NCBI RefSeq assembly: GCF_943193015.1
Contig: NZ_CALPCM010000012.1
Span: forward strand, 1 to 64,000
DNA from: Hominisplanchenecus_A murintestinalis
Lineage (GTDB): Bacteria > Bacillota > Clostridia > Lachnospirales > Lachnospiraceae
Direction of reading: 5' to 3'
Length of the DNA: 64,000 nt
Below, in pieces: positions 45,201-53,765 of this stretch. The notes below the pieces were generated by a model. That model was not told the DNA's origin. It made no database searches and saw only the letters and a program-made list of their open reading frames with translations. The translations under genes were made by a program, and so were the position numbers. Within the stretch, counting starts at the first letter, position 1; each line of letters begins with the position of its first letter.

Positions 45201-48200
45201 CCGCCGCTTCCTGCCGCCTGGTACTCATAAACTGTCTCACCATCTACGACTATCTTCGCAACTGCCGAACCCTCAGCCGCTTCTGCAACAAGATCTTTAT
45301 AATTCTGGTATTTATAAACTGTCCTCGAACCTGGAACTGTACCGTTTCCATATTTGATAACCTCTACACGGAACAGCACCGGTTTCAAGTATACCTTTAC
45401 ATCTGTATCATCTGCCAGTTGGCCAAGCGTAACCTCTGTCTTATCTTTTAAGTCCTTTCTGACTTCGCCGTTAACCACTACTTTTTCTACTTCATAGTAG
45501 GTGTAGTCGTCTTCATCTGCATGTGACACATCCGGATTCCGAAGATCCCAGGATACCGTTCCAGCCTCTTCATCCTTGCTGATAACCGCGCCTCCGGTAA
45601 TCTCGCCGGATCCACCGATAATCTGCGTCGTCAGCTTCACATACTCTTCCTCAGAAAAACTTGGAGGAATCACTTCATTCTCGTCATTGACCTCTGCAAA
45701 GTAAACATCCACCACATGATTCGCCTGAATGTTCGTTAAAGGTCTCTTCTTGTAAGTTCCTGTGACTTTCTGCCTGTCTGGTATCGTGACTTCTTCTCCG
45801 TCTACAACGACTTTGTAAACGCGGTACTTCGTACCTGTCGCATCCCATGACACTGCTGCTGCCGCGCCTTTGTCAACTACCTGGCTGGGGCTGAGTATTA
45901 CGTTGCTGTCTCCGCCATAGCGGTTCACTGTTACGGTATACTGTCCTTCCGTACTGCCGCCTCCAATTGTCGGCAATGCCTCAACCGTAACAACCACATC
46001 ATGGTTTGCCTTGATTCCTGTGAATGAAATCGGTCCTTCCATGCTACTATATGGAAGTCCGTCTACCTCAACTTTAACTACTTGGTAATTGGAATCCTTA
46101 ACGTTCCAGCTGACTTCCAGATTATCTCCCGATTTCACACTTGTAGTCGGCGTGATTTCATATTTGCTGCTATCGCTGCACCCTATGACGGCGGTACTGA
46201 TTCTGTAAAATTTCTCAGTCGTATCTCCTCCGGGATTCGGATTTGGATCATCCGGATCAGTTGGCGGATTCGGATTCGGGTTTTCTGCATTATTCTCAAA
46301 TTCTACATAAATTTTATGGTTCTCATGGATTCCTTCCGGGAACGTATAACTCTCTTCCGAAATCAAATCATCCTTCACCACTCCATCTACCAGAACCTTA
46401 GATACATACCATCCATCTGCTGCTTTCCAGCTAACGGTAGGCGTAGAACCTTCTTTCTGTCCCGTAGCTCCCGTTACAGTACCTTCTCCCTTTGAAGTTG
46501 CTGCAATGTCAAAATATCTGTCATAGTAAAGTTTCAGAGACAATGCCGGGCTTCCGGTAACTGCTCCGGTAAGTACATTATTTTCGTTCTCTTCGTTATA
46601 CCAGTATTTCGTCCCTCCTACTGTAAGCTCTGCCGTCTTATCACCCGCCTGAACAGACACTACTTCTTCCGTAGCTGCCGTATAGGTTTTGGTCACTCCG
46701 GTCTCGCTTACCTTCGTATAAATATACTTGCCGTTCGCATCTTTCTTTCCAGAATTGATATAGGAATCCACCGTATACTTCACATCTGTCTTCGGCGTCC
46801 ACATAGCGACAAATGTATGGTTCACTTTATTCGCCGCTTCGATATTTTCGCCTCCGGCATATGCCGTATACTTATCCTTTGCATCCCCCACAAATGACAG
46901 GATGCCATTTTCATTAGTTGCTACGTCTTCTCCTGCTGCATCCAGAACGCTCTTCATATACCAGCCGTCAAACGTGTAACCTGCTCTCTGCGGTACCAGG
47001 AATGTATTGTACTTCGCCGCTGTCGCTGTCTGGTATGCCTGATCAGAAATCCTGCTTCCTCCGTTGCTGTTAAAGCTTACTACAAACTTGCTTGTATCTT
47101 CTTTCCATACCGCATAAACCGTTTTATCATGCGCCGGCATCACCGGCATAGCTGCTGCCGTACCTGAAATTCCGCTTGCGAATTTAAAGATAGCCGCATT
47201 ATCATTCGTACTGGTTTCTGACCATCCCTGGAAAATATATCCGGCTTTCGTCGGAACGCCGCGCCCCTGAATCGGAATTGCCAGCGTACTAAATGACGTT
47301 CCATATGCAATGTCTGTAATAGATCTCACATTTCCTAAAGATCCGCCATTCGCGTCAAGTTTTAATGTATAATTTCCAACTGTCCACTGCGCAATCAGAT
47401 AATACGTGTCTCTTGTGGTAATACCTGCCTCATTTGTTTCTTTTACCGCCGTTGCTGTTTCAACCGGAAGCAAGTTTGCAGCGTTGTTGATATATGCGCT
47501 ATTACTTACGCTGTCAGAATTATCCGTATTCAACAGCTTCCATCCTGCAAAAGCATACCCTTCCCGCGTAGGCAGGATATTATGATCATCAATTTTTGTC
47601 TGAATGCTGGCGCCGGAAGTAACCTCGTAAGTATCGGTAAGAACTTCTGTGCCTGCAGAAGTAGTAATCACACCGCCGTTGGATACATACACGATTTTCG
47701 CCTTATCTTTGGAATAGCTCGGACGGATAATAATCGTATGGTCCTCTCCGCCTTCCGGCTGCGCCCCCGGTGTGATAGGATCCGGATCTTCACCCGGGTT
47801 TTTGCCTGGTATAACCCATCCGCTGAACTCTTCCTCATCATCCTCTGACGGCGGCACGTCCTCATCTTCCGGCAGCACAATGATTGGGTTATCACCTATT
47901 ACATAATAATCATCAATCGGATTTCCGTCCGCATCCTCAACAACTACATGAATTGGCTGGAAAATAGCTTTATTGCCTATATTTCCACACTCGTCTTTTA
48001 CCCATACAATCACAGGCAGGTTGCTGTCGATTTCATAATCAAATGCATAGCTGTGATCTATACTTTCAAGCTCTTCCCAGTCATCTTCGCCGGGAGTTGC
48101 GCTATTGTCATTTGTAATCCAGTAAGCAGCTACGCCAGAACCGCGTCCATCCTCCATGAATGTGATTCCGTCCTCATCAATACCCATTCCGGTATCTGTC

Positions 48201-50050
48201 AGAGTAATCGTAGCGATATTCTTCCCTGTGTTCTCCCCTTTGATAAACGGCGCTTCATTATCCAGAAATGCCACAAGGTAAGTCTGGGAAGATTTTGACT
48301 CATTCCCTTCCTGATCCCGCACTGAAAGCTCAAAAGTCCATCGACCCGAAGCGCTGCTGCCATTAAATATATAATCATTCAATTTATCCACGCTGTCTAC
48401 CCAGCCGCTCTGGTATACCACCGTATTCTTTGGGTCATATACTTTATAACTCCACTGGCTAATCTTGCCGTCATCACCCGCCAGGGTACCGGGTTTTGAC
48501 TTATCGACAATATTCACCGGTATCGACTGGTTACTGTTTTTCAAATGCTGCAGATGAATTGTCATAATCTGCTCGCCAGTGCTGGAATCCTTCATATAAA
48601 AGTTTGCCAGTGGAATATCACTGATAATCGGAGCCTGATTAAATTTCACATTTTCTATATAGTTATTATAAATGTACTGTGCCATCAGCCCCGCATAATC
48701 ATCGCCGTTTGCAATAAAGCCATTTGAAGAACCTATACCCTGATGGATAATGTTTCCGTCCTCATCCTTCTTCGTATCTGTCAGGATCTTACCATCGTCT
48801 ACATTTGAGACATAAAAAATCTCATTTTCATTCAACCGCTTAATACCGTCGGGATAAGACGGATCCGTCTCTAAGGGAATATTAGGATCATTGCTCTCTC
48901 CCGCCAGGTTCACGAAATATTTATAATCTGCCCCCTGATAGTACTGCACATTCTTCAATGCGTCAAAGGCTGTCGTCTCATAACTCATCTCCAGATCCGT
49001 GTACTGGAAACGAGAAAGGGAAGCGCACCCATGCGCCGAATAACCGACGAAAGGTCCAAATCCATTCAAGGTATTATCTTCCATTACCTGGGGAATCTTA
49101 TATTTATCGTAAATGTTTGTAATCGCCCCAAGATTTCCCGATGCATCGTATGCCTGGGACTGTACGGTGATCTCGTCTCTCTTCAGCTCCACAGAGATGC
49201 GGGCCTTTTTCTCGTTTCCAAGACTTGTGCCCTTTGATGCTACTACGCTGCCAAGGTAGCTTGTTGTAACTGTATTTGCCGCCGGAGTAACGCCGTTCAC
49301 TTTATAAATTCCTAATGTCGCCGCACCGCTGCTGGTATTGATTCCGCTGTAATAAAGCAGATATCCGTAAAGTTTACCGTCTACGATTCCGGCATTCATC
49401 AGGAAACCGCCGCCATGCAGCGTATGCGTATCTAAATACGACGCATCCAAGTTGAAACTAAAATTCCTGGTGGAATCACTCGGCGCCGGATAAATCATAA
49501 AATCCGCCCATGCCGGCGTCGCATAACCCACGAACGCCATATTCGCCGTCCCATCCTTCTGATAAGAAAGAATATGATGGTTATAATTATAAACAGTCGT
49601 AGGAAGTGCTCCGTTCTGGAAATAATTTTCAATCTGTACCTGCGTTCCATTCTGCGATCTATCACTCGCCAGACGAAGCGGCTGTTTCAGTTTCTGTTCA
49701 TCCGACAGATTCAGCGCATCGTATGTTCCCTGGCTGTAATAGTGATCATATACGTACCATCCATTCAAGTCCGTTGTATCAATCGATACCTTCGTATCTG
49801 TGATACGGAACGAACCCGGCTCCAATCCCTGTTCCAACAGCTTCTGCGTCAATTCTTCTTTAAATTCCAAAAAGGTTCCCGGATAATCGCTCGGCACATT
49901 GACAGCGATATCAATCGTTGGCGTCGGATTATTTCCGGCGTTGACTGCTGCTGATACTCCTATGGGAGCAAATCCTCCAACACATCCCAAAACCATGATA
50001 AAGCAGAGGAACAATGCTAATAACCGCCTTCTCATTTCCCTACCTTTCAT
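42263..50050 (-). CDS. Large repeat-rich surface protein (2,595 residues)
   Basis: A signal peptide (RRRLLALFLCFIMVLGC) opens the protein. The first ~700 residues contain a lectin-like or sandwich-like region and an Ig-like section. InlB-type repeats follow (~790-1,090; GYAFAGWKLL, GYIFQGWSE, GYTFDGWYMK), then about seven short domains of the type VSW...VEKVVVNG...VKVYL. Next come a Thr/Glu/Ser/Lys tandem array and two blocks of DGDGxPD repeats (17 and 12 units) that resemble calcium-binding thrombospondin type 3 or dockerin loops. The C-terminus has SPKTAD, a hydrophobic segment and RRRRTKGSK: a variant sorting signal. The start at 50050 has GGAG 12 bases upstream; the ATG at MRRR, 15 bases later, is an alternative. 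Probable adhesin or wall-spanning stalk. Confidence 0.83.
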   Translation of the reverse strand: MKGREMRRRLLALFLCFIMVLGCVGGFAPIGVSAAVNAGNNPTPTIDIAVNVPSDYPGTFLEFKEELTQKLLEQGLEPGSFRITDTKVSIDTTDLNGWYVYDHYYSQGTYDALNLSDEQKLKQPLRLASDRSQNGTQVQIENYFQNGALPTTVYNYNHHILSYQKDGTANMAFVGYATPAWADFMIYPAPSDSTRNFSFNLDASYLDTHTLHGGGFLMNAGIVDGKLYGYLLYYSGINTSSGAATLGIYKVNGVTPAANTVTTSYLGSVVASKGTSLGNEKKARISVELKRDEITVQSQAYDASGNLGAITNIYDKYKIPQVMEDNTLNGFGPFVGYSAHGCASLSRFQYTDLEMSYETTAFDALKNVQYYQGADYKYFVNLAGESNDPNIPLETDPSYPDGIKRLNENEIFYVSNVDDGKILTDTKKDEDGNIIHQGIGSSNGFIANGDDYAGLMAQYIYNNYIENVKFNQAPIISDIPLANFYMKDSSTGEQIMTIHLQHLKNSNQSIPVNIVDKSKPGTLAGDDGKISQWSYKVYDPKNTVVYQSGWVDSVDKLNDYIFNGSSASGRWTFELSVRDQEGNESKSSQTYLVAFLDNEAPFIKGENTGKNIATITLTDTGMGIDEDGITFMEDGRGSGVAAYWITNDNSATPGEDDWEELESIDHSYAFDYEIDSNLPVIVWVKDECGNIGNKAIFQPIHVVVEDADGNPIDDYYVIGDNPIIVLPEDEDVPPSEDDEEEFSGWVIPGKNPGEDPDPITPGAQPEGGEDHTIIIRPSYSKDKAKIVYVSNGGVITTSAGTEVLTDTYEVTSGASIQTKIDDHNILPTREGYAFAGWKLLNTDNSDSVSNSAYINNAANLLPVETATAVKETNEAGITTRDTYYLIAQWTVGNYTLKLDANGGSLGNVRSITDIAYGTSFSTLAIPIQGRGVPTKAGYIFQGWSETSTNDNAAIFKFASGISGTAAAMPVMPAHDKTVYAVWKEDTSKFVVSFNSNGGSRISDQAYQTATAAKYNTFLVPQRAGYTFDGWYMKSVLDAAGEDVATNENGILSFVGDAKDKYTAYAGGENIEAANKVNHTFVAMWTPKTDVKYTVDSYINSGKKDANGKYIYTKVSETGVTKTYTAATEEVVSVQAGDKTAELTVGGTKYWYNEENENNVLTGAVTGSPALSLKLYYDRYFDIAATSKGEGTVTGATGQKEGSTPTVSWKAADGWYVSKVLVDGVVKDDLISEESYTFPEGIHENHKIYVEFENNAENPNPNPPTDPDDPNPNPGGDTTEKFYRISTAVIGCSDSSKYEITPTTSVKSGDNLEVSWNVKDSNYQVVKVEVDGLPYSSMEGPISFTGIKANHDVVVTVEALPTIGGGSTEGQYTVTVNRYGGDSNVILSPSQVVDKGAAAAVSWDATGTKYRVYKVVVDGEEVTIPDRQKVTGTYKKRPLTNIQANHVVDVYFAEVNDENEVIPPSFSEEEYVKLTTQIIGGSGEITGGAVISKDEEAGTVSWDLRNPDVSHADEDDYTYYEVEKVVVNGEVRKDLKDKTEVTLGQLADDTDVKVYLKPVLFRVEVIKYGNGTVPGSRTVYKYQNYKDLVAEAAEGSAVAKIVVDGETVYEYQAAGSGGSTTTKAAPAKAAGVLKNTSGTQAKKVVMSEAALKTAAETKKTPETAAATESVKTPEAEKTTEASEKTTETGKSTETSKKETESGKSTEASEKTTESGKSTEVSEKTTESGKSTEASEKTTESGKSTEASEKTTEASEKTTESGKSTEAPAKVEPKTNAPKVNVPKAQDTDKKITKEGEEQVTRKEIDDILRIEKDHKIEVYFAEKNDDGTLKPIPDTSKLYKVTAEIVGGSGTVEGQSMVEKDGSVTIKWSGIPEGYEVEKITVNDNVTQATGSGSLQMNDITENKTVKIYLKKSLPGDTQGTEGTFRQPSFNVTTAISGGNGTITGNHSVTEGSDTTVTWSVADPETEEVKYVFVNGQPNTAAQGEGSVTIEGINADQKVVVVLGKKDSAPPTNVDTDGDGKPDINIDKDGDGKPEVNVDTDGDGDPDLNEDKDGDGEPDVNIVDKDGDGKPDPIDPEDPEPPKPNVNVDTDGDGDPDLNVDKDGDGKPDVNIVDKDGDGKPDPIDPEDLEPPKPNVNVDTDGDGDPDLNVDKDGDGKPDINIVDKDGDGEPDDIDPENPPKPDVNVDTDGDGKPDINVDKDGDGKPDVNIVDKDGDGEADKDIDPENPPKPDVNVDTNGDGLPDINIDEDGDGKPDVNIDEDGDGKPDKNIVIYYIITTSLSGGEGTIDPTHSVRKGNDTSVSWTVKNSGTDEVKYVFVNGKLDTAAKAAGRIEFKNLGADQKVVVVLGKKGSTTPPVNVDVDGDGKPDINIDKDGDGKPDVDVDTDGDGKPDINIDKDGDGKPDINIDTDGDGKPDVDIDTNGDGKPDTNIDTNGDGKPDVNIDKNGDGKPDINIDTNGDGKPDINIDTNGDGKPDLNIDTDGDNVPDVNIDTDGDGKPDKNVIGQTEPTETEKPKKKTPKKKTPKKKPTDPSETTKPTKPTGPRYYSSSWRTTANSPKTADMSGNPWIWMTAAFASLGAVLTAMSRRRRTKGSK
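42546..42985 (-). repeat. DGDGKPD repeat block 2 (12 units, 36-bp period)
   Basis: Twelve units of the form DxDGDGKPDxNI, mostly with a 36-base DNA period. Asp/Asn at alternating positions matches calcium-binding EF-like loops. The period is a multiple of three, so unit loss or gain would keep the frame. Confidence 0.85.
43243..44020 (-). repeat. DGDGxPD repeat block 1 (17 units, with Pro-rich spacers)
   Basis: Seventeen Asp-rich units, interrupted by short IDPEDPEPPKPNV-type proline spacers that make a higher-order repeat of about 40 residues. A small beta domain (VIYYIITTSLSGGEG...) separates it from block 2. Confidence 0.85.
44757..45035 (-). repeat. Thr/Glu/Ser/Lys tandem array (39-bp unit)
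   Basis: The unit EKTTESGKSTEAS (13 residues, 39 bases) recurs with near-identical DNA, together with truncated units. It resembles stalk or linker segments of Gram-positive wall proteins. High DNA identity suggests recent expansion and variable length between strains. Confidence 0.8.
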
Positions 50051-50138
50051 CTTACATTTTCTCTCCTTTCGTTTTGCTTTATTGTTAAAAAATGCAGAAA
50101 CAGAGATACCTAATCATTCAGGCTATCCCTGTAATCTA

Positions 50139-50190
50139 TGTCAATGCAATCCTTATAGAATTCCGTGAGGATTACATTTGGCATCTGACA
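50139..50190 (-). promoter_or_regulatory. Leader hairpin before the 2,595-residue protein, with alternative pairing
   Basis: In minus-strand RNA AAUGUAAUCCU pairs with AGGAUUGCAUU (11 bp, one G-U), flanked by UGUC/GACA. The same left arm can instead pair with GAUUACA just downstream (50130-50136). The G-U pair works only in the sense of the mRNA. The hairpin lies in the roughly 180-base leader; no known riboswitch class is recognised. Confidence 0.4.
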
Positions 50191-50239
50191 CCCTGGTACT
50201 ATAATATGTAAGATATGCTGTACGGTGTATTTTACGTTA

Positions 50240-50267
50240 ATTATAGCACTCTGTTTTTTCGTTTCAA
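50240..50267 (-). promoter_or_regulatory. Sigma-A promoter of the 2,595-residue surface-protein gene
   Basis: Minus-strand TTGAAA (50262-50267) and a perfect TATAAT (50240-50245) are 16 bases apart. Confidence 0.7.
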
Positions 50268-50320
50268 GATATTACGCAAAAATTAATAAATTCTTAATAA
50301 AGCGCATGTATATACATAGC

Positions 50321-50352
50321 AAAACAGCCGGCCATAATGCCTGCCGGCTGTT
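50321..50352 (-). terminator. Terminator of the aconitase-family hydratase gene
   Basis: AACAGCCGGC and GCCGGCTGTT (10 bp, perfect; 50323-50332 and 50343-50352) enclose a 10-base loop, followed by a short T run on the minus strand. Confidence 0.75.
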
Positions 50353-50367
50353 GTAATATTATTTTTA

Positions 50368-52659
50368 TTAAATTCTATTGTAATTAATAAGACAGCCCTT
50401 TAAGATTATTTCTCTCTCATCGTCCGTCAGCTCGCCCATCCTTAACGTGAACTCTTTTAATCCATCGCCTACTGTATAGGCTTTTATCTCTGTCTGCTTC
50501 TCCTGAACCGCCTTTCTGATATCCGGAACAAAGATATAATCTCCGTTCGAGAACGGCAAATCGCCCTTCTCAATCAGGAACGGAAGCATACCCCAGTTAA
50601 TCAGATTCGAGCGGTAACGCTTCGTTGCATATTCATTTGCAATATTTGCCCATCCGCCAAGAACCTTCTGGCAGGAAGCTGCCTGTTCACGGGCAGAACC
50701 GTCGCCCGGTTTCACTGCAAAAATAGTGCTTCCGATTCCGGTATTCTCACTGCCCATTTCCGGGAACGCCTCTTTTATCTTGTCCCACATTGGTTTCAGT
50801 TCCGGAAACGCCTCACATGGGCATTTTCCTTCTTCCCTTGCCTTCTCTGCTTTCTGAACCTCTTTGGCTCTCCCCACATATGCCGGGTCTTTCCTTGACA
50901 GCGCAAACTCTGCCAGTCCCAACGGGTTCGAGCGGTATGAGGACGTTTCGCCGGAAGGAATCAACTCGTCAGTGGTTGTCACCGGGTCATGGATTTCAGA
51001 TACTACTTTCAGCACCAAATTGTCCGTCAATGCGCACATCGCCGGCCAGTCCTTAATGTTCGGGCCAAACTTAATATCCACAGAGGAATCCGCCACGCCG
51101 TGGCTGTCAAATACACGGTTTTCATAAATTGTCTTATCAAAGAAATATTTCGGATTGCTGAAATTCGCATCAATCTCTGTCGCTGCTGTCAAGTACCCTT
51201 TATTTGCCGCAGTTGCCGCGATAGAACGCGCATCCATCAACGCTACCGAAGAAATCTGTCCATTCTGCAGCTTACTTCCCTCACGGTTCGGGAAGTTTCT
51301 GGTAGAGTGGCGGATACTAAATGCATTGTTTGCAGGCGTATCTCCGGCGCCAAAGCATGGCCCGCAGAATGCCGTCTTTACAATAGCTCCCGTCTGCATC
51401 AAATCCGCCAGCTTTCCGTTTTTCGCCAGTTCTACATAAATCGGCGTACTTGCCGGGTAAACGCTCAACGTAAATTCATCGGCTCCGATACTTGTCCCTT
51501 TCAGAATATCGGCTGCCGCACAGATATTTTCAAATCCTCCGCCCGCACATCCTGCGATTATCCCCTGGTCTACGTAAAGCTTTCCATCCCGCACCTTATC
51601 TTTTAAGGTAAAATCTACGGCTCCGTCCAGGCTCACCAACGCCTTCTTCTCTACATCATCCAGAATATCCATCAGATTCGCTTTCAGCTCTTCGATCGTA
51701 TATGTATTGCTCGGATGGAACGGCATAGCAATCATAGGACGGATCTGGCTCAAGTCCACATAAATCATGCCATCATAATATGCCACAGCTCCCGGCTCCA
51801 ACGCCGCGTAGTCATCTTCCCTGCCGTGAATATCATAAAATTCTTTAATTTTTTCGTCATTCGTTTTCCAAATGGAAGACAGACAGGTCGTCTCCGTAGT
51901 CATAACATCCACGCCGATACGGAAGTCCGCGCTTAATTTCTCTACGCCCGGGCCTACAAACTCCATTACCTTATTATTTACATAACCATTTGCAAACACC
52001 GCGCCGATAATCGCCAGCGCTACGTCCTGAGGCCCCACACCCGGAATCGGCTCCCCGTCCAGATAAACCCCGACTACGCCCGGCATGTTGATGTCATAGG
52101 TCTGGTTAAGAAGCTGCTTCACCAGCTCCGGGCCGCCCTCGCCCATCGCCATAGTTCCCAGAGCCCCGTAACGGGTATGGGAATCCGAGCCTAAAATCAT
52201 CCGTCCGCCGCCTGCCAGCATCTCCCTGGCAAACTGGTGGATAACTGCCTGATGAGGCGGTACATACACGCCGCCGTACTTCTTCGCGCAAGTCAGTCCA
52301 AACATGTGGTCATCCTCATTAATCGTTCCGCCTACTGCGCAAAGGCTGTTATGGCAGTTGGTCAGCACATAAGGCACCGGAAACTTTTCCAGGCCCGACG
52401 CGCGTGCCGTCTGGATGATTCCTACAAACGTAATATCATGGGAAGTCAGCTTATCAAACTTAATTTTCAGCTTGTCCATACTTCCCGAAGTATTATGCTC
52501 TTTTAAAATACCATAAGCGATTGTGTTCCTGGCAGCTTCTGCTTTCTCTGGAACACAATCGCCTAATCTACTCTTCAAAACAGCTGCTGCATCCTGATTA
52601 TCTGCCACAATCTCTGCGCCATTTATCAGATATGCACCGCCATCATATAACTTTACCAT
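50368..52659 (-). CDS. Aconitase-superfamily hydratase (YbhJ-like)
   Basis: 763 residues, close in length and pattern to E. coli YbhJ, a putative hydratase whose substrate is not established. Iron-sulfur cysteines are in GIIAGCAGGGFENI and AFCGPCFGAGDTP; SDSHTRYGALGTMAMGEGG is the N-terminal aconitase-type substrate loop. The C-terminal swivel part has KRYRSNLINWGMLPF, the usual arginine/serine loop. It likely dehydrates and rehydrates a hydroxy-di- or tricarboxylic acid. A promoter of its own is visible, with GGAGGAG before the ATG. Neighbouring DUF7916 and CdaR genes suggest an unrecognised acid pathway. Canonical aconitase is less likely because the N-terminal region is atypical and no citrate-cycle genes adjoin. 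Confidence 0.8.
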   Translation of the reverse strand: MVKLYDGGAYLINGAEIVADNQDAAAVLKSRLGDCVPEKAEAARNTIAYGILKEHNTSGSMDKLKIKFDKLTSHDITFVGIIQTARASGLEKFPVPYVLTNCHNSLCAVGGTINEDDHMFGLTCAKKYGGVYVPPHQAVIHQFAREMLAGGGRMILGSDSHTRYGALGTMAMGEGGPELVKQLLNQTYDINMPGVVGVYLDGEPIPGVGPQDVALAIIGAVFANGYVNNKVMEFVGPGVEKLSADFRIGVDVMTTETTCLSSIWKTNDEKIKEFYDIHGREDDYAALEPGAVAYYDGMIYVDLSQIRPMIAMPFHPSNTYTIEELKANLMDILDDVEKKALVSLDGAVDFTLKDKVRDGKLYVDQGIIAGCAGGGFENICAAADILKGTSIGADEFTLSVYPASTPIYVELAKNGKLADLMQTGAIVKTAFCGPCFGAGDTPANNAFSIRHSTRNFPNREGSKLQNGQISSVALMDARSIAATAANKGYLTAATEIDANFSNPKYFFDKTIYENRVFDSHGVADSSVDIKFGPNIKDWPAMCALTDNLVLKVVSEIHDPVTTTDELIPSGETSSYRSNPLGLAEFALSRKDPAYVGRAKEVQKAEKAREEGKCPCEAFPELKPMWDKIKEAFPEMGSENTGIGSTIFAVKPGDGSAREQAASCQKVLGGWANIANEYATKRYRSNLINWGMLPFLIEKGDLPFSNGDYIFVPDIRKAVQEKQTEIKAYTVGDGLKEFTLRMGELTDDEREIILKGCLINYNRI

Positions 52660-52696
52660 GAAATCTCCTCCTGTTCCTTATCCTGTTCTTGCATCC

Positions 52697-52725
52697 AGTA
52701 TAAAGGCACGGTAGGAAAAAAGCAA
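52697..52725 (-). promoter_or_regulatory. Promoter of the hydratase gene
   Basis: Minus-strand TTGCTT (52720-52725) and TATACT (52697-52702), 17 bases apart. It lies just after the DUF7916 gene, so the hydratase can be transcribed separately. Confidence 0.55.
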
Positions 52726-52748
52726 GTTTTTTTGCAGGATTGCCGGGA

Positions 52749-53675
52749 CTACCTCTCCACCGACTGCGCCATCCTGTGGTACGTGTGCCGGATTCCCCGG
52801 ATTGCTACGCTATACGCCATAATATTTTCCGGCAAAGCCATTCCCACATAGCCGGAATCCCCAATGTGGTGGATATCTGTTCCTGTCATTTTACATTCCA
52901 GCGCAATCCTTTTTATCGTATCTGTATCTGCCCCCTCCTGTGAAGTTCCGATAGCGGTAATCGTCAGTTTCCCCAGGCTGTGGGCATAGCTTACCAGCTC
53001 CCTGATATATTCGGTAGTAATCCCCGGAACAGTCCCGGGCGCAGGCATCAGTATCACGTCTGCCCCTGCCTCGGCAAAGAGGCGGATATCCTCTTTTGTG
53101 ATGATATTTTCTCCTCCTTCACCGATAACTCCCGATGCGTGCATTTTTCCGGCAGCAAGCACAATCTTGTCCCCGATTTCAGCGGAAATCGCCCGAAGAG
53201 ATGAAACAATTGCATCATTGCTTACGCCGTTTCCGGGATTCCCTGTGAGAACTATCATATCTACACCCATTTTCTGAGCGAGCGCCGCATTTTCTACAGT
53301 AGCATAGCGTCCCGCGCTCATAGCCCACAAAGTCTCTGCATTCTCGGACGCCGCCGCATCATCCACCGGTTCCAGATTAATTCCCACCATCCGTCCGGTG
53401 AGCTGTTTCACTTTCCTTACGGTCTCCTGTCTGTCTGTCTGCGGAAGCCCCAGAATTACGGGATCCTGTACATCAAACATATTCAGGAGAATCATATCCG
53501 CTCCCATAGACGCCGCAAACTCTGCATTTGTCACATCGCTGAGCAGCGGAATCGTAATACCGATTGTCTCACTTGCCAGCACCCGCCCCTCGCTGCCCGC
53601 GATTGCAGCGATTATTTCCTCTTTTGATAAATTTATCAATTCCTTCGGTGTCATATTTAAAACCCGTTTTGCCAT
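52749..53675 (-). CDS. DUF7916 family TIM-barrel-like protein
   Basis: 308 residues. The alternation of helices with strands ending in motifs such as GADMILLNMFDVQDP, GINLEPVD, GVDMIVLTGNPGNGVS, KIVLAAGKMHASG and GADVILMPAPGTVPG is that of a (beta/alpha)8 barrel. I recognise it as the DUF7916 group of Firmicutes, often found near sugar or acid uptake genes; its reaction is unknown. I start at 53675 (MAKRVLNMTP) because AAAGGCAGG lies 6 bases upstream; the longer frame to 53711 lacks a ribosome site. It follows cdaR by about 90 bases, probably on the same transcript. An aldolase- or phosphate-binding-type enzyme is the best guess. Confidence 0.65.
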   Translation of the reverse strand: MAKRVLNMTPKELINLSKEEIIAAIAGSEGRVLASETIGITIPLLSDVTNAEFAASMGADMILLNMFDVQDPVILGLPQTDRQETVRKVKQLTGRMVGINLEPVDDAAASENAETLWAMSAGRYATVENAALAQKMGVDMIVLTGNPGNGVSNDAIVSSLRAISAEIGDKIVLAAGKMHASGVIGEGGENIITKEDIRLFAEAGADVILMPAPGTVPGITTEYIRELVSYAHSLGKLTITAIGTSQEGADTDTIKRIALECKMTGTDIHHIGDSGYVGMALPENIMAYSVAIRGIRHTYHRMAQSVER

Positions 53676-53765
53676 AAATATCCTGCCTTTCATTCTGTAT
53701 GATAATCTCAAAACCTATATCTATATGTCTTACTATATTATAGAAGCATTCCCCGAAAGCCTGTC

